A DNA stretch of 64,000 nt, from NCBI GenBank assembly GCA_027625915.1, contig JANTQA010000008.1, forward strand, positions 13,021,001-13,085,000, written 5' to 3'. The position numbers were made by a program, and so were the translations under genes. How positions within the stretch are numbered: the first letter of the stretch is position 1; each line of letters begins with the position of its first letter. Source of the stretch: Anaeramoeba flamelloides (lineage: Eukaryota > Metamonada > Anaeramoebidae). Positions 35,536 through 46,969 of this stretch are shown here, in pieces. Under the pieces are notes generated by a model. That model worked only from the letters and a program-made list of their open reading frames with translations. It had not been told where the DNA came from and searched no databases.

Positions 35536-36246
35536 TTCAAAGGTGGAAGAAAATAGACACTAATTAATTTGGAAAAAAGTTCAAAAAATAATTTGTAAAT
35601 AGTTACCGAATTGTTTATTTTCAAGGAACAAAAGCAAATTTAACCCTTAATTTAATAGGCAATTTGTTTATACAAAGAAATTAGCCCAAAATTACTTGTT
35701 GAAAATAATTTAGTTGGCTGAATAGTTCATTCCAGATCTTTTCGTAAGATTGATTTTTTAAGGGAATAAGTTCATTTTACGAATTTCGATTGCCATAGTT
35801 TATACAAAACTGAATAATTCAAATCATCTCTTTTACTAAACACATTAATTTTTTAATAAGTGTGAGAGTACCAGGTATACTAGTAAAATATAATTTCATA
35901 CTTACTAAAAAATGTAAATCAAAAAATGAAAATTTGATCAAGAAAAAATTATAAAAAATACCTTTATTTATAGATCTTATTTATATCTTTTGGCACATTT
36001 ACTTCTTTTTACTACTTGATTTTATTTTTAATTCTTTATAGGAAAACTATTATTTTTAAAATTTTTGATTAAAAAATTACTTAATAGTTATAAAGATTCT
36101 CAAAATGACTTTTAAATCCTATTTTCATTTAATTTGCTTCATTTTTGTTTTCTTTCTGAATATAACATATTTTGTAAATTTCTCTTCAAAAATAAGATTT
36201 ATTTTTTTCTATTTTTTGGATTGATTTTATAACAATTTATTTTCAG
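35536..36246. other. Spacer upstream of the nucleoporin gene
   Basis: AT-rich DNA that should include the nucleoporin promoter. I see no specific element or RNA. Confidence 0.4.
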
Positions 36247-36726
36247 TTAAATTGAAAAAACCCAAAATAATTCTGAATTCATACTTGAACTTTTATCACA
36301 ATTTTTCTTTTTCGTGGGAGTGAACCTTTTGTAACTGTTTTTTGGGTGACAATAATTCAATAAATTTACTTTATTCTTTTTACCACAATTCCTTATTGTT
36401 GCGTGGTTTGATCCAAATATTGGAAAATTGAATTTCGAAAACAAATTTGTAAAATTTTTTTTTCTTATATAACAATCAATAGTAATGGGGTGAAATAATT
36501 TCCAAGATAATAACTTGTTTACTTTCATCAATATTATGTAGATAAAGAAATAAAATATATCTTGAAAAAAATCCTTAGTTTGAATTTTTTTTACATTCTT
36601 TATTTCAAAAAATATATCTACAATGGTGAACCTTCTTTTTTGGAATTCATAAAGACAATAATTTTTTCTAAGATTCACCTTTCCATTGCAATTTTTAAGG
36701 TATATTCTTGAATTTATTTCAGGCAC
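36247..36726 (-). CDS. Hypothetical ORF, 159 residues
   Basis: An unusually long open frame for such AT-rich DNA, from ATG to TAA. It is rich in Phe, Ile, Asn and Lys, has a hydrophobic stretch (FYFFIYIILM) near residue 60, and several Cys and His toward the end. No family is recognised. The length argues against pure chance, but the composition is close to random AT-rich codons. It could be an orphan gene or a relic. Confidence 0.3.
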   Translation of the reverse strand: MPEINSRIYLKNCNGKVNLRKNYCLYEFQKRRFTIVDIFFEIKNVKKIQTKDFFQDIFYFFIYIILMKVNKLLSWKLFHPITIDCYIRKKNFTNLFSKFNFPIFGSNHATIRNCGKKNKVNLLNYCHPKNSYKRFTPTKKKNCDKSSSMNSELFWVFSI

Positions 36727-36755
36727 TTAACTTTCAAATACAATTTGAAATCACA

Positions 36756-36833
36756 TTTGTGAAAAGAGCCAAAAATAATCAGAGTTGAAACTTTACTTTT
36801 TTCAACTCTGATTATTGTTACCCTTTTCACAAA
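36756..36833. repeat. Short perfect-stem hairpin
   Basis: Arms of about 33 bp, TTTGTGAAAAG...AATAATCAGAGTTGAA and its reverse complement, are separated by about 10 bp. One internal bulge region differs (GAGCC versus GGTAAC). It could be a tiny transposon end pair, a small-RNA precursor or a terminator-like structure. Confidence 0.6.
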
Positions 36834-37924
36834 TAGAGTAAATTTGTTTTGGATCTAGTATTACCCCATACCTCTCAAAAATATTGTTCCAGTAATACTC
36901 ACACAAGTAAAAAATTTCAAAATGGCAAAATGTACCTACTTCCTTAACTTGATAGAGTGTTGGATAAATAAAAAAGTAACAAACTTTTTTAAAATTATTT
37001 CAGATTCTCTAATAATAATTTATAAAACTGATAAAAAAATTGACCAAGTAAGAATTTCCATATATAAAAGAAGATATAGAGTCAAAAAAAAAATTGAAAA
37101 ACTGTGTTTGAATATTTATCAAAAAATTAACCATTTTCAAAAAATCAAAAAATGAAAATGATATCAAAATGTTTCGTAAACCAAAATTTCTATATGAGAA
37201 TCTTAATCAATTTCGAGTAAATTATAAATTTTATAATTTGATCAATTTTAAGTCTGGTATATTTAAGAATTATTACATATAATAACAATATAAATTAACA
37301 TTCGTGTCATTGAGTGTCGTAGAATAAATCTGCCTTTTTCATTTCAGGAATAAAGAACAAAATTTATAAAGTTTTCCCTTTTTTTTTTAAATTGACAAAA
37401 ATTAAGGATTAAAAATATTTTAAATGGAAGGGTTCCACTTTCATACTAAAACCAAGAAAATTCACTAATACACAAATGAGATAATTATATATAATACATA
37501 AAAATAAAATAAAAACAAAATCTTACACTTTTGACAAAAAATATTTCAACTCAGAAATTATTGATCATATCAATCATTTTTTATGGTATCTTCATTGGCT
37601 ATGAAAAAAATTGAAAATTTTGGATTAAAGAAATAATAATAATTAACAGAAATGACAAGAATTATATCTTTGATATTATTCAAAATAAAAAATCTTTATT
37701 TATCCTGTCATTCGGTAATGATAAAGAAAATTCTTGTTCTTTAGAAAAATTTCGAAAAAAAAAATTTAGAAATTATGATAATGTAGTCAAGTGTGACCTC
37801 GTGCCACAAAGCGACATCAAGTCCCTAGCTTTTCCAGAATTTAAAAAAAAAAAAAAAATCATAAATTTAACTCTATTCTTTTGAATTCTGGAAAACCGTC
37901 ATTGACCCCTTTCTTGAGGTTATC

Positions 37925-38165
37925 AATTTGATTCTGTGAATAGTTATAGGTTTTTTTGAGTTTTTCTATTTTATTTATGAAGTTTTCTAGGTTTTTTTTT
38001 ATTTACTTTTCGAAATAAACAGAAAATTTATATAAATTTTCCGTTTATTACAAAAAGTAAAAAAACCCTTACGAAAATCTATTGATTTTCCAAATAAATA
38101 GAAAACTCAAAAAAACCGAACAAAAATTTATAGTTTTTTGGAATAAACAGAATAATTAACAAAAT
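37925..38165. repeat. Hairpin repeat family E, copy 2
   Basis: Contains AGGTTTTTTTGAGTTTTTC..., GAAATAAACAGAAAATTT and ATAGAAAACTCAAAAAAACC, matching 5515-5885. To the left, GTCAAGTGTGACC at 37784 echoes the CACTTGAC tail in reverse complement, and an AATTCTGGAAAA inverted pair lies at 37830-37900. Confidence 0.5.
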
Positions 38166-38837
38166 GTAAAGGATTTTTTTTTAATTTGGGAAATAAAAAG
38201 TAAAATTTGAGTCTTTTTTTAATTTCAGAAATAAATGAAAAATTTTACTCCTATAAGGGCAAACTAATTCCCTACTTCAAAATACCAATGAAAGAAAATT
38301 GGTAAAATTTTACAATTAGCCAAATTCTCATTTTTTTTCAAAATAGTCAAATCAATTGAAATATTTTAGCAAATTTCTTTGTAAAAAGACCTTTTTCAGG
38401 TAGACTAATGTATTTTATGATAGTTTAGAACATGTAGAGTATGCTTCGGTGTTTTTAGGATATTTTGTATAGTATTATGAAAAAAAATTAATTTTTAGTC
38501 ATTAAGCTTGAGTTTACTATATACTCAAGGGATTGACTTAAAATTGAAAGGTATATTGTGAAATTACCCTTCTTTTAATTGACAAAATTCAAATAACAAA
38601 AATAAAAATTTCTTCTGATCTATAGACATCAAATTTAATTTACAAAAAAGTTTAAAAGGATCTTCAATTCCAAAAAATCGAAATTTAAAAAAAATTATTT
38701 GCTTCTTTATTTTATATTTCAAAATACTTAAATTTCTTAAATTGGAAAGAAATTGTTTTCTTGAAGTACACAATAAATTTAATTCTATTTAATCTAATAA
38801 GTGGTTCTTTTGCAACTCTCGATATTTTACAAATAGA

Positions 38838-39089
38838 ATGGATTTTGTAACATTTTTGAGAAAAAATAGTTCATTTGAAAATGAAAAAAATATCCAAGAT
38901 CTCAAAAATTTTCAAAGAGGGACGCTTCTCAAAAATAAGACAACTGTTATCAAAATTATATATAATAACCATTCTAATAGGAAATTGAGTGTCGCACCCA
39001 CACATAGACATATTTTACTAATAATGTCCTCTCTTTTAGTTGTTGATTTTGGGAGATCGATCACGTTTCACAGATTGGTTAGTTTTTGA
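38838..39089 (+). CDS. Hypothetical ORF, 83 residues
   Basis: An ATG-started frame beginning MDFVTFLRKN with mixed composition. The later part has NRKLSVAPTHRHILL and a hydrophobic LLIMSSLLVV. No family is recognised and no neighbouring exon is clear. It may be a relic like others in this region. Confidence 0.2.
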   Translation: MDFVTFLRKNSSFENEKNIQDLKNFQRGTLLKNKTTVIKIIYNNHSNRKLSVAPTHRHILLIMSSLLVVDFGRSITFHRLVSF

Positions 39090-39859
39090 GTTATTACATG
39101 CTAATAAAAATTATATAATTTTTTTCTCCCATTTCTGGAAATTATTTTTCAGACTTAAGGATTTAACCCTTAAGTGACTAGGAACTTTTATTTATTGTTC
39201 CTATCAAAAATAATAGGGTAATTATTTACATAAGGATACAATTAAACCCGATGTGCAACTTCATTTATCAACTTTCGAGAAATGAGTAATCCCTTTTTAA
39301 GAGAGTTCATATTTTCCCAATTAAATTTCCAGTCGAGAGATCTGATACTTTTTTTGTGAAGTCTTTTAGATCAAATTACAAAAAAAAAAATTTTTATATT
39401 ATGAAGAAATCTTACTTTCAGTAATTTCTGAGAGTCTAAGGAACAAGTAACCTTGAGCTTTTAATCTTATTTTTAAAAAAATCCAAGAAAAATAAATCAA
39501 ATATGTAATCTTACAAGATCTTGTAAAAAGTGATCATTTTTATTATTCATTTATAATTTATTATATTTCTTGAAATTTAAAAGACTAAGCTAAATTTAAA
39601 AAATAGGGTCATCATTAGTATTTTCTAATTTATTGTATGTGTGTTGTGTTAACCAAATATTCTGAATCCAATATCTTTTAAAAGTTATTATTGAATATTT
39701 AATATCAAGAAACAATTTTCTTTTAATGAAAATTTCCCAAAGTTGAATTCATTTTTTTCAATTTTTCTTTCAAAATGATTCCATATTTTTTTTTTTATGT
39801 TGAATGAACAAGAACATTTTTGAAAACCGTTAATATTCAAGAGATGAGATTAATTAGCA

Positions 39860-40285
39860 TTGGAGAAAGGGATTGTAAAATTCAAAGAAAGTAAAACACC
39901 CAAGAAGTGTTTGCTTCGAAAACAAGTATCAACCAAATTTGCTTTAATGGGTTACAATGGTTCCTTGAAAAGTGAAGAAATAGCAAGATCAAATAAGATC
40001 TTCTTTTCTCTTTCATTTGGAGACAATGTGATGAATGTGATCGTATTCATTTTATCTTTGAGTTCTTTGTTGTACATTCAAAAAAATTGGTTTTGTTTTC
40101 GTTTTCTTTTCTTTTCTTTCTTTTGTTGAGATTCTTTTTATCTTGAAAAAGGTATCAAGGAAAGTTTGGGTTGATACCAAATGGGTAAATAGTAAAAATC
40201 TGATAACTCTGATGGAAAGTTGTTTCAAAAGGTTCTTGGAAGCAATGGTGAATCTTAAATGGATAATTTTAAGATGAAAAATCAT
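39860..40285 (-). pseudogene. Coding remnant, unknown family
   Basis: Protein-like composition on the minus strand in more than one frame, in DNA visibly richer in G and C than its flanks. Short frames include VIRFLLFTHLVSTQTFLDTF and KILFDLAISSLFKEP. The frame is not continuous, so I read it as a decayed gene. The family is not recognised; origin from the host or a mobile element is open. Confidence 0.3.
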
Positions 40286-41625
40286 TTCAAAAATAGGGTC
40301 AGATTTATTTTTTTCTTTATGGGTTTCTTTTCTCTATTCTTTTATTAGAAATAATAATTAAAACAGAAAAGGGTGTTTTAGACAGTTATTTTTTAGTTTT
40401 AAGTTCTGATTTTTCTGGGTTGAGTTTTGGTATTCACTAAATGAGAAACTACAATTTTTTTTCAATCAAAAATTTGCCCCTATTTTTGAAATTAAGTTTA
40501 GTCAATATCTTTTTTTCAAATATCCAGAGTATAAACAAGGAACAATGAGTATCAAAATCGGTTATTGGATAATATCTAATTATTTTTTTTTATTAGATTT
40601 ATTAATTTAAATTAGTTTTATATTTTGGAAAATCTTTAAAAAATTGATAAATAATTGTAAATTCTATTGATGACATTAATCTTAGGGTTGTTAATGACTT
40701 ACTGGAAAAAATTAAAATTGTATTATTAATTATTGAATAAAAATAATAAAATTTAAAAGCATTTCTTTAGATTATAAGTTGAATTTTCTGGGTTTTTCAA
40801 AAGTATTTTGGGGCTAGTTTTAATGTAATTGTTTGTTTTTTTTTTTTCTCAGATTTTTCTATTTAATAATAAGAAAAAATTGATATGACTGTTCTTTGAA
40901 TCAAGAAATTATTGATATTTTTTTCAAGTTTAAAATTATTAGAGTAATTTTTTTACAAATAATTATATGCTTTTTTCTGAGTTAATTCATTAACTTAGTG
41001 GTTTCATTTTTAAAATTGTATTTTAGTATACTCCCTTTACATTCAAAAAGATTTCTATCTTCTTTTTAAGAAAATATTTTTTTTTAAATAATTCTGAAAT
41101 ATATTATAATTTGAAATATATCAAAAATGAGAAAAATGGGATAAAACTCTGAAAAACAATAATTCATTTCAAAAAATAGAATTAAAAGCAAGTCCTATCG
41201 TGTAGTTATCAGATTTTGACTTTGTTTTTCAATTTCAAGATACGGTAAAATTTTTTTAAATTTGTTATTAGGTTTTCATGAAGATTTTTTTTTAGTTTAC
41301 TAATCCCTTAATCATTAAACATTTGATCAACTCTAATTATTTGAAAATTCGTTTCTATTTTCCAAACCCAAAAATTGTATAACAATTCCTTTGTTCATAT
41401 TAATTTTTTTGATTAATCTTCTTTCCAAAGGATTTAAAAACAAAAAATCTATAATGTGAGAACAAAGTAACAAAATATGTTATAGAAACTTTTTTTTATT
41501 TAATGCTATGAGAAGTGCTTATAGTAACAAAATAACAGCTCACAAACTCTTTGTTAGTATATAATACAAAAATACACTTTAGACTTTAGAAAATTTACAT
41601 GATATTTTATGAAAACTTAAAAAAT

Positions 41626-42015
41626 ATGACAAGAATAACACAATTCATACAAATACTTTCAAGACCTTTTTTAAAACTTTCAGACCTACAGCCTACAAGA
41701 TTTCAATCTCGGGTATTCTTTCATATTTTTACAAATTTCGAAATACTTGATACAAACTTTTAGATGCTAAAAAAGGGTAAAAAAAAATAATTAACAAAAG
41801 ACAACATTTGGAAATTTAATTGAAATTTTTGAAAGTTATCTCAAAGAAAAATATTTGTAAACTTTCAATTAACCTGAAACTCTTTTTATGAAAAACCGAA
41901 AAGTTGAAAATTTTTGGAATAACATGTTTTTAAAAGTTTGAATTGTAAAAAATTTCAAATTGAAAGTTATTGAATTTTGATCTTGTAATTTCTTTCAAAA
42001 TTTTGGAATAATTCG
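41626..42015. repeat. Repeat family D, copy 2
   Basis: Sibling of 12231-12610, same orientation. It ends about 9 bp before element A3. Confidence 0.6.
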
Positions 42016-42023
42016 AAAATACT

Positions 42024-42232
42024 ATAAATTTCAAAATAAAAAGATCAAAATTTTCTTTCAGCTTTCTAAAAAACAAACCTCCGGATTAAAAGTCATCAAA
42101 GTCCCCAATTTGTCAAGGGAAATTATTAATTTAGACTGAATAATGAATTAAACAATTGAAAGTTAGCTGATTTAACAATCTTTTTTTGGTTAGTTGAATG
42201 AAAAATATGTTCCATTTATTTTGGAACAAATA
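42024..42232. repeat. MITE-like family A, copy 3
   Basis: Left arm ATTTCAAAATAAAAAGATCA and AAAATTTTCTTTCAGCTTTC; right arm GGTTAGTTGAATGAAAAA and TTCCATTTATTTT. The arms are inverted but more diverged than in copies 1 and 2. It sits directly upstream of the EF1A-like gene. Confidence 0.55.
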
Positions 42233-42364
42233 GTAGAACAAAAAGTGTTTTCAAGTCAAAAAAAGTGACCACAATTTTAATGATATTTTAGTTGAGAAAT
42301 GATAAAAAAATCCTTTCATTTTTTTCAATCAAAGTTTGATTCTTGGCTCTCTTTTTGGCACAAA

Positions 42365-43681
42365 ATGACAGAAAAAAAATTCATTAGTTTGGCAACGATG
42401 GGGAATGTTGATAGTGGGAAGTCTACAATTGCAGGGAACCTTCTAAGACAGTTGAAAAAAGTCGATAATAAGACCATTCTACGATATGAGAAAATGTCAT
42501 ATGAGATGGGGAAATCTTCTTTTAAATATGCGTGGCTTTTTGATCAATCTAAGGCCGAAAGGGGAAGAGGGATAACCATTAATTGGACCACAAGGGATTT
42601 TGAGACTGATAGGTTTCATTTTGCGCTTATGGATACATCAGGGCACCATTGTTTCGTGAAAAATGCAATACGAGCGATTTCGCAGGCAGACGTGGTGATC
42701 TTAGTTGTTGATCCAACTACACAACGGTTCCCTAGAAGATACACTGATCAAGAATATAACGAAGAGTACATTAAAATTAGTAAATCTTTCCGCATTGAAA
42801 AAATGGTTGTGCTTGTCAATAAAATTGATGAAAAAAGTTTTAAATATTCAGAAAGTATATTTTTAAAAACAAAGAAAGAGATAAGGCGAATTCTGAAGGA
42901 GTACGGATACAACCCAAAAAGGGTCCCATTTATCCCCGTTTCTGGCTGGAAAGGAGAGAATTTGATTGAAAAAACAGAACAATTAGGGTGATGGAAAGGT
43001 CCTACTTTTCTTGAGGCTTTAAACAATCTAAAGGCGCACTCAAGAAAGACGATCATTCCACTCCGTTTCACCATTAGGAAGCCAGAAAGGATTTCAGGGA
43101 TTGGTACCGTAGTTGTTGGTAAAGTTGAGACTGGGCAAGTTAGAGTGGGACAAAAACTCTATAGCCCTATTTTGGAACAGCAATTCGTGGTGAATTCAAT
43201 TGAAAAGTTCCATCAGAAAGTCCAAGTTGGCGAGTGTGGTGCCTTAGTAGGACTGAACCTGAGGAACGTTCCATGGAGGGGCTTGAGAAAAGTATTTGTG
43301 CTTGGAGATCTTTATGATGATATCCCACGTAAAATTATTCAATTTACTGCAAAGATTACAGTCTTAAATACCAATCCAAAAAGGGTTAAGGTCGGGTACA
43401 ATCCAATTATCCATATAAGCACAAATCACCATCTCTGTAGATTAGAAAAAATTGTTGCAAAGATTGAGAAATCAACGAATGAAGTTTTGGAGCAAAATCC
43501 ATCATTTTTAAAAAAGAATGATTCAGCAATTGTCATTTTTAAACCATTAAGGCCAATATGTGCAGAGTGCTTTCACCAACACCCCGCACTTGGCAGAATA
43601 CTTATTCAAGAGCATAATATAATTGTGTGTGCTGGGATCATAACCGATGTTCAAAAAATGGATTTTTTATTAAAAAATTAA
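42365..43681 (+). CDS. Divergent EF1A-like GTPase with one in-frame TGA
   Basis: A translation-factor-type GTPase related to eEF1A. The three domains run end to end (438 codons before the TAA) in one frame, except for a TGA at 42989-42991 (codon 209). GTPase motifs are intact: GNVDSGKST at 13-21, SFKYAWLFD, DTSGH at 90-94, NKID at 152-155 and VSGWKG at 192-197. Domain II (ISGIGTVVVGKVETGQV) and domain III (GYNPIIHIS, PICAECFHQHPALGR) follow. The TGA falls where eEF1A has the Trp of MPW-Y/F-KGP. Departures from true eEF1A are N for H in the first motif, a shortened switch-side loop after VDP, and no basic C-terminus, so this is probably a paralogue, not the main elongation factor. An upstream ATG at 42299 would add 22 residues; the inner ATG fits the family better. 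The gene is clearly richer in G and C than its surroundings. It may be a young pseudogene or use stop-codon read-through. Confidence 0.8.
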
Positions 43682-44535
43682 TTTTTCATTTTTATACAGA
43701 TAATTATTTTCCAATTATGAATTTTTATTCATAGATTATCAAATTTCAAGACAAAAAAAAAAAAAAAATCAAAAACAAAAATTATCCTAAAGAAGAAATA
43801 AAAAATATAATTGGATATGAAAGTTTCTTAGATTTAATTTCTTTGTTCATTTTTATTTAATTATTTTTTTTTAGATTAATAGTAAAAATTGACTTGAGAG
43901 TTCTATAGAAGATGAAAAAATAAAAATATTCTAAATATAATTATCTAAAATTTTGACCACTTGATCTCAAAATTAAAGGCTATATTTTTTAAAAAAATGA
44001 AAAAAACAGAATTGTTATTTAAAAAAGTTGCTACATTTGAACATTTTGAAAAGTTTAATAGCAGAAACTTCATTGAAAAAAAGATTTTTTGAGTGTAATG
44101 GGATGAAAAAACTTTAAAAAAATAAATTAATATCATTCACTGTTCAATTTGTGAATAAAAGTAAATCTGAGTGGATTCTTGTATTTTTTGAATTTTTTTT
44201 TAAATGTTTTTTTTAATAAATTTTGAGTTTTGGAATGAGAGTAGAGAAGAAGAAAATGATTTAAGGGATTTAGTTCAAATTGGGAAAACAAAGTATTGGT
44301 GAAGAGAAATAAAGGTTAAAATTTAACTTCTTCGTATATGTGATTTTATTATATTGAGATTAATTTCTGACTAGTATCATAACAAAACCTTATACTGGTA
44401 GCTAATTTCTGTCTATTACAACATTAAACAAACCATTTCATTATGTAAATAGGAAGTTATTATAAAAGTGTTTTAGAAAAAATTGGGTATAATATAAAAA
44501 AAAAAAAAAAAACCAATCCAATACCCTAAACACAT
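43682..44535. other. Spacer after the EF1A-like gene
   Basis: AT-rich sequence with no gene, RNA or repeat that I can support. Confidence 0.4.
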
Positions 44536-44665
44536 ACAGCCATTTCGATTCAGGTGTGAATCTGTAACTTCTCATTCAGCTTTTGGAAACCATTTCAAAT
44601 TATTTTAAATTATTTCAAAAGCTGAATGAGAAGTTGCAGATTCACACCTGAGTTGAAACGGCTGT
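44536..44665. repeat. Near-perfect 49-bp inverted repeat (hairpin)
   Basis: The left arm runs ACAGCCATTTCGATTCAGG through GTGAATCTGTAACTTCTC to CATTCAGCTTTT; the right arm is its reverse complement with about four changes. The loop is about 32 bp. The inner TCATTCAGCTTT also occurs in the arms of family A. It could be a very small MITE or a small-RNA precursor. Confidence 0.75.
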
Positions 44666-44778
44666 AACAGTATTATAATTAAGTTTTTACCATTATTGTT
44701 TCATTTGTTCAACAAACGCTTTTTATAATTCTTCGTTTTGGTTCTCCTTCCAGACTCAAAATAATGATATTTTTCTAG

Positions 44779-45363
44779 TTCTTAGATGATATTAATCGCC
44801 GCTCTTCAAACTCCTCATTATCATCTTATATCACTTCGAACACTCTCATTTTTTTCGTTCTTCCAGGCCAAACTCATAACATAAAAATGAGATTGTTTCC
44901 AAATCAAAACAATAAACACAGTTATCAAATTATAACCTCTTCAGAAAACAACAAACAAAAAGATGAAAAGTTATTCAATATTTAGAAAATGTGATCTCTT
45001 TGATGGAATTAAAAAACCCTCTAAACTTATCTTACATATCAAAAAAAAAAATAGTCAAAAATTCTTAAGGACTACTTTTGCAATTGATCAAATTTTCTCA
45101 ACACCTATTGAACAAATATCATTTAAAAAGCGAGGTTGTGATCTTTGAAATATTCTCCAATTTGGATCAAAAAATCATTTTTCGTCATTTTTTTTATGAA
45201 AAATGAAAAAGAAAATTTGAGATACGTACTCTCCAAGACCCTTATTAATGATGGTAAATGGAAAAAGAAAACAAATCACGATTTTCTTGCACAAAAAATT
45301 ATAATCATTTCAAACATTCTCAATAAACATCTTTCCCTTTTAAAAATCTCAATACTCCCATAA
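44779..45363 (+). pseudogene. Coding-like block, unknown family
   Basis: A 69-codon open frame (44779-44985) starts right after a good acceptor-like TTTTTCTAG and is rich in Ser and Asn (RRSSNSSLSSYITSN). Two further frames with start codons follow at 44963-45148 and 45145-45363 in other phases. Together they look like an eroded gene, or short exons of one gene with introns I cannot place. No family is recognised. Confidence 0.3.
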
Positions 45364-45827
45364 AAAAGAAAATATTTTCTTTACGCTAAATTACCAATTT
45401 AAGACCCCTTTAACTCATTGGGCTTCAACAAATAAAAATGAAATAAAAAACACAATAAAACAAAAACATAAAACAAATATAATCCAAAGCTTTTGGTTTT
45501 CAAGAATAAAATTGAGAATAATCTAGATTAACAATTTTGTTCAAAACCTAACTATCTTTTTAAAGAAATGCAGAAATGTTTATTATAAAACATTCGTTTC
45601 TAGTTTCTTTAAGAATTGATTAAAAAATATTAAAGAAATATAAGAAATAATTTTAAAAAGAAGGGAAAAGATATACCTGAATCCCATTCATTATATTGCA
45701 TTTAAAAAAAGAAAAAAAAAAAGTAACTTCTTTTTTTTTATTCCTCTCTGTTTCAAATTAGAGAGTATCATTTAGAAAAGAAGAAGGTAATCGTTTATCG
45801 AAGGTTATCTGAAAACAGAATCATCGT

Positions 45828-46432
45828 TTAAACCATTTGAATTTTTTCCATCTCATTTTCATTAATAAGACCCTTTTCTTGGAAACTTTCTTCAATTAAC
45901 CCATCCTCCTGTTGATTATTATCATTGATTTCTTTAAAAATTTCGATATCATTATTGAATTATTCTGGGTTAATTACTAATGTTTTGGTCCGATGCATTT
46001 TATTCGTAATTTTACAAGTGTTTTCAAATTCCTAGATAAATTTTAAAAGATTTTTCAAAGCTTCCTTTTTTTATTAAAATTTATCTTATCTTTTATTAAT
46101 TTTTGATTTTAGAGTTTTCAAAATTTGATTCAACTAGTATTTTGATAAGTATAGTTTTTTTTAGTGAGTCCAAATCATTTATAATTAGGTCTTTTTCTTT
46201 GAGAACTGAACTCATTTATGAAATATTATTTCGAGAATTAGGTTTGATAATTTGGTTTTTGTTTCCCGTTTTTTCTTTCTCCAAGTATTCCCCTTCAGAA
46301 TCTGTTTTTTCATCTGACTCGGGGTCTTCTCCATTTTCAAAAACTTTGATACATTCTTTCAAACACAAGAGTAAATATAAAACTGGTATCAAAAAATTTT
46401 TTTATTGCTCAACAAATTCAAAATTTTCTTAA
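45828..46432 (-). pseudogene. Broken acidic coding remnant, unknown family
   Basis: The minus strand carries protein-like stretches such as NGEDPESDEKTDSEGEYLE, KEINDNNQQEDGL and FQEKGLINENEMEK, interrupted by several breaks. The composition resembles the acidic, Asn-rich tails of the intact genes here, so a decayed host gene is likely. A mobile-element origin is not excluded. Confidence 0.4.
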
Positions 46433-46592
46433 ATTTCCATTTTTTGTGTTTAGAAGTCTCTGGGGCGTCTAGTTTTCGAGATATTACCCAAAATCGATTT
46501 TTATATACAAATTTTCTAATAGTGATTTTTCACAGCTATTTTGGGCAATAACTCGAAAAATGCAAGAGCCCCAAAAAAATGAAAAATTGAGG
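46433..46592. repeat. Inverted repeat with TCGAGATATTACCC-type arms
   Basis: Left arm GGGGCGTCTAGTTTTCGAG then ATATTACCCAAAA; the right arm is its partial reverse complement (TTTTGGGCAATAACTCGAA then AGAGCCCC). Arms are about 35-50 bp and the loop about 45 bp. It abuts the coding remnant on its left and the AnTn block region on its right. Confidence 0.6.
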
Positions 46593-46842
46593 TTGTTTTT
46601 ATATTTTTTATATAGTGTTCCGTTAGATTAAAATGTATTTAAAAGTTTTTTTTTTAATTGTAGGTTTTAGTATATATAAATAATTTAAAATCTTCTACTC
46701 CACACACGGAAAAAACTACTTAGTTACCAGCATTTATCCGAATTTTGGTACCTAAAGAGGATTTGTATTTTTGAAAAAAAATTTGAAAAGTTTTAAAGGT
46801 AAATTCAGGTAGCAAACATATATACTTTAATTGATCAAAGTA

Positions 46843-46874
<32 letters not shown>

Positions 46875-46890
46875 CTATTAATTTAATTGA

Positions 46891-46965
46891 TCTCATCAGG
46901 AATCGAAAACCGGCTAAACACTTTTCAAATTTTGAGATCTCGGTGCTCTACCGCTGAGCTAATGA
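46891..46965 (-). ncRNA. tRNA-like sequence (tRNA relic or tRNA-derived SINE head)
   Basis: On the minus strand, 75 bases begin and end with a complementary pair (CTCAT / ATGAG). The D arm is perfect (GCTC AGCGGTA GAGC), giving an exact A box TAGCTCAGCGG. A B-box-like GGTTTTCGATTCC follows at the expected place but with two extra T. The anticodon and T stems pair poorly, so a working tRNA is unlikely. A T-run about 20 bases downstream could end Pol III transcription. Confidence 0.45.
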
Positions 46966-46969
46966 GTAA

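Larger units (their letters stand above)
40286..42364. other. Spacer upstream of the EF1A-like gene
   Basis: Plain AT-rich sequence up to 41625. Then repeat D2 and element A3 follow almost back to back, ending about 65-130 bp before the two candidate ATGs of the EF1A-like gene. The promoter must be very short or overlap element A3 (inference). Confidence 0.5.

Noticed and set aside
46891-46965. Functional tRNA with an intron
   Set aside because: No split of the anticodon arm gives a paired stem, and the T loop has two extra bases.
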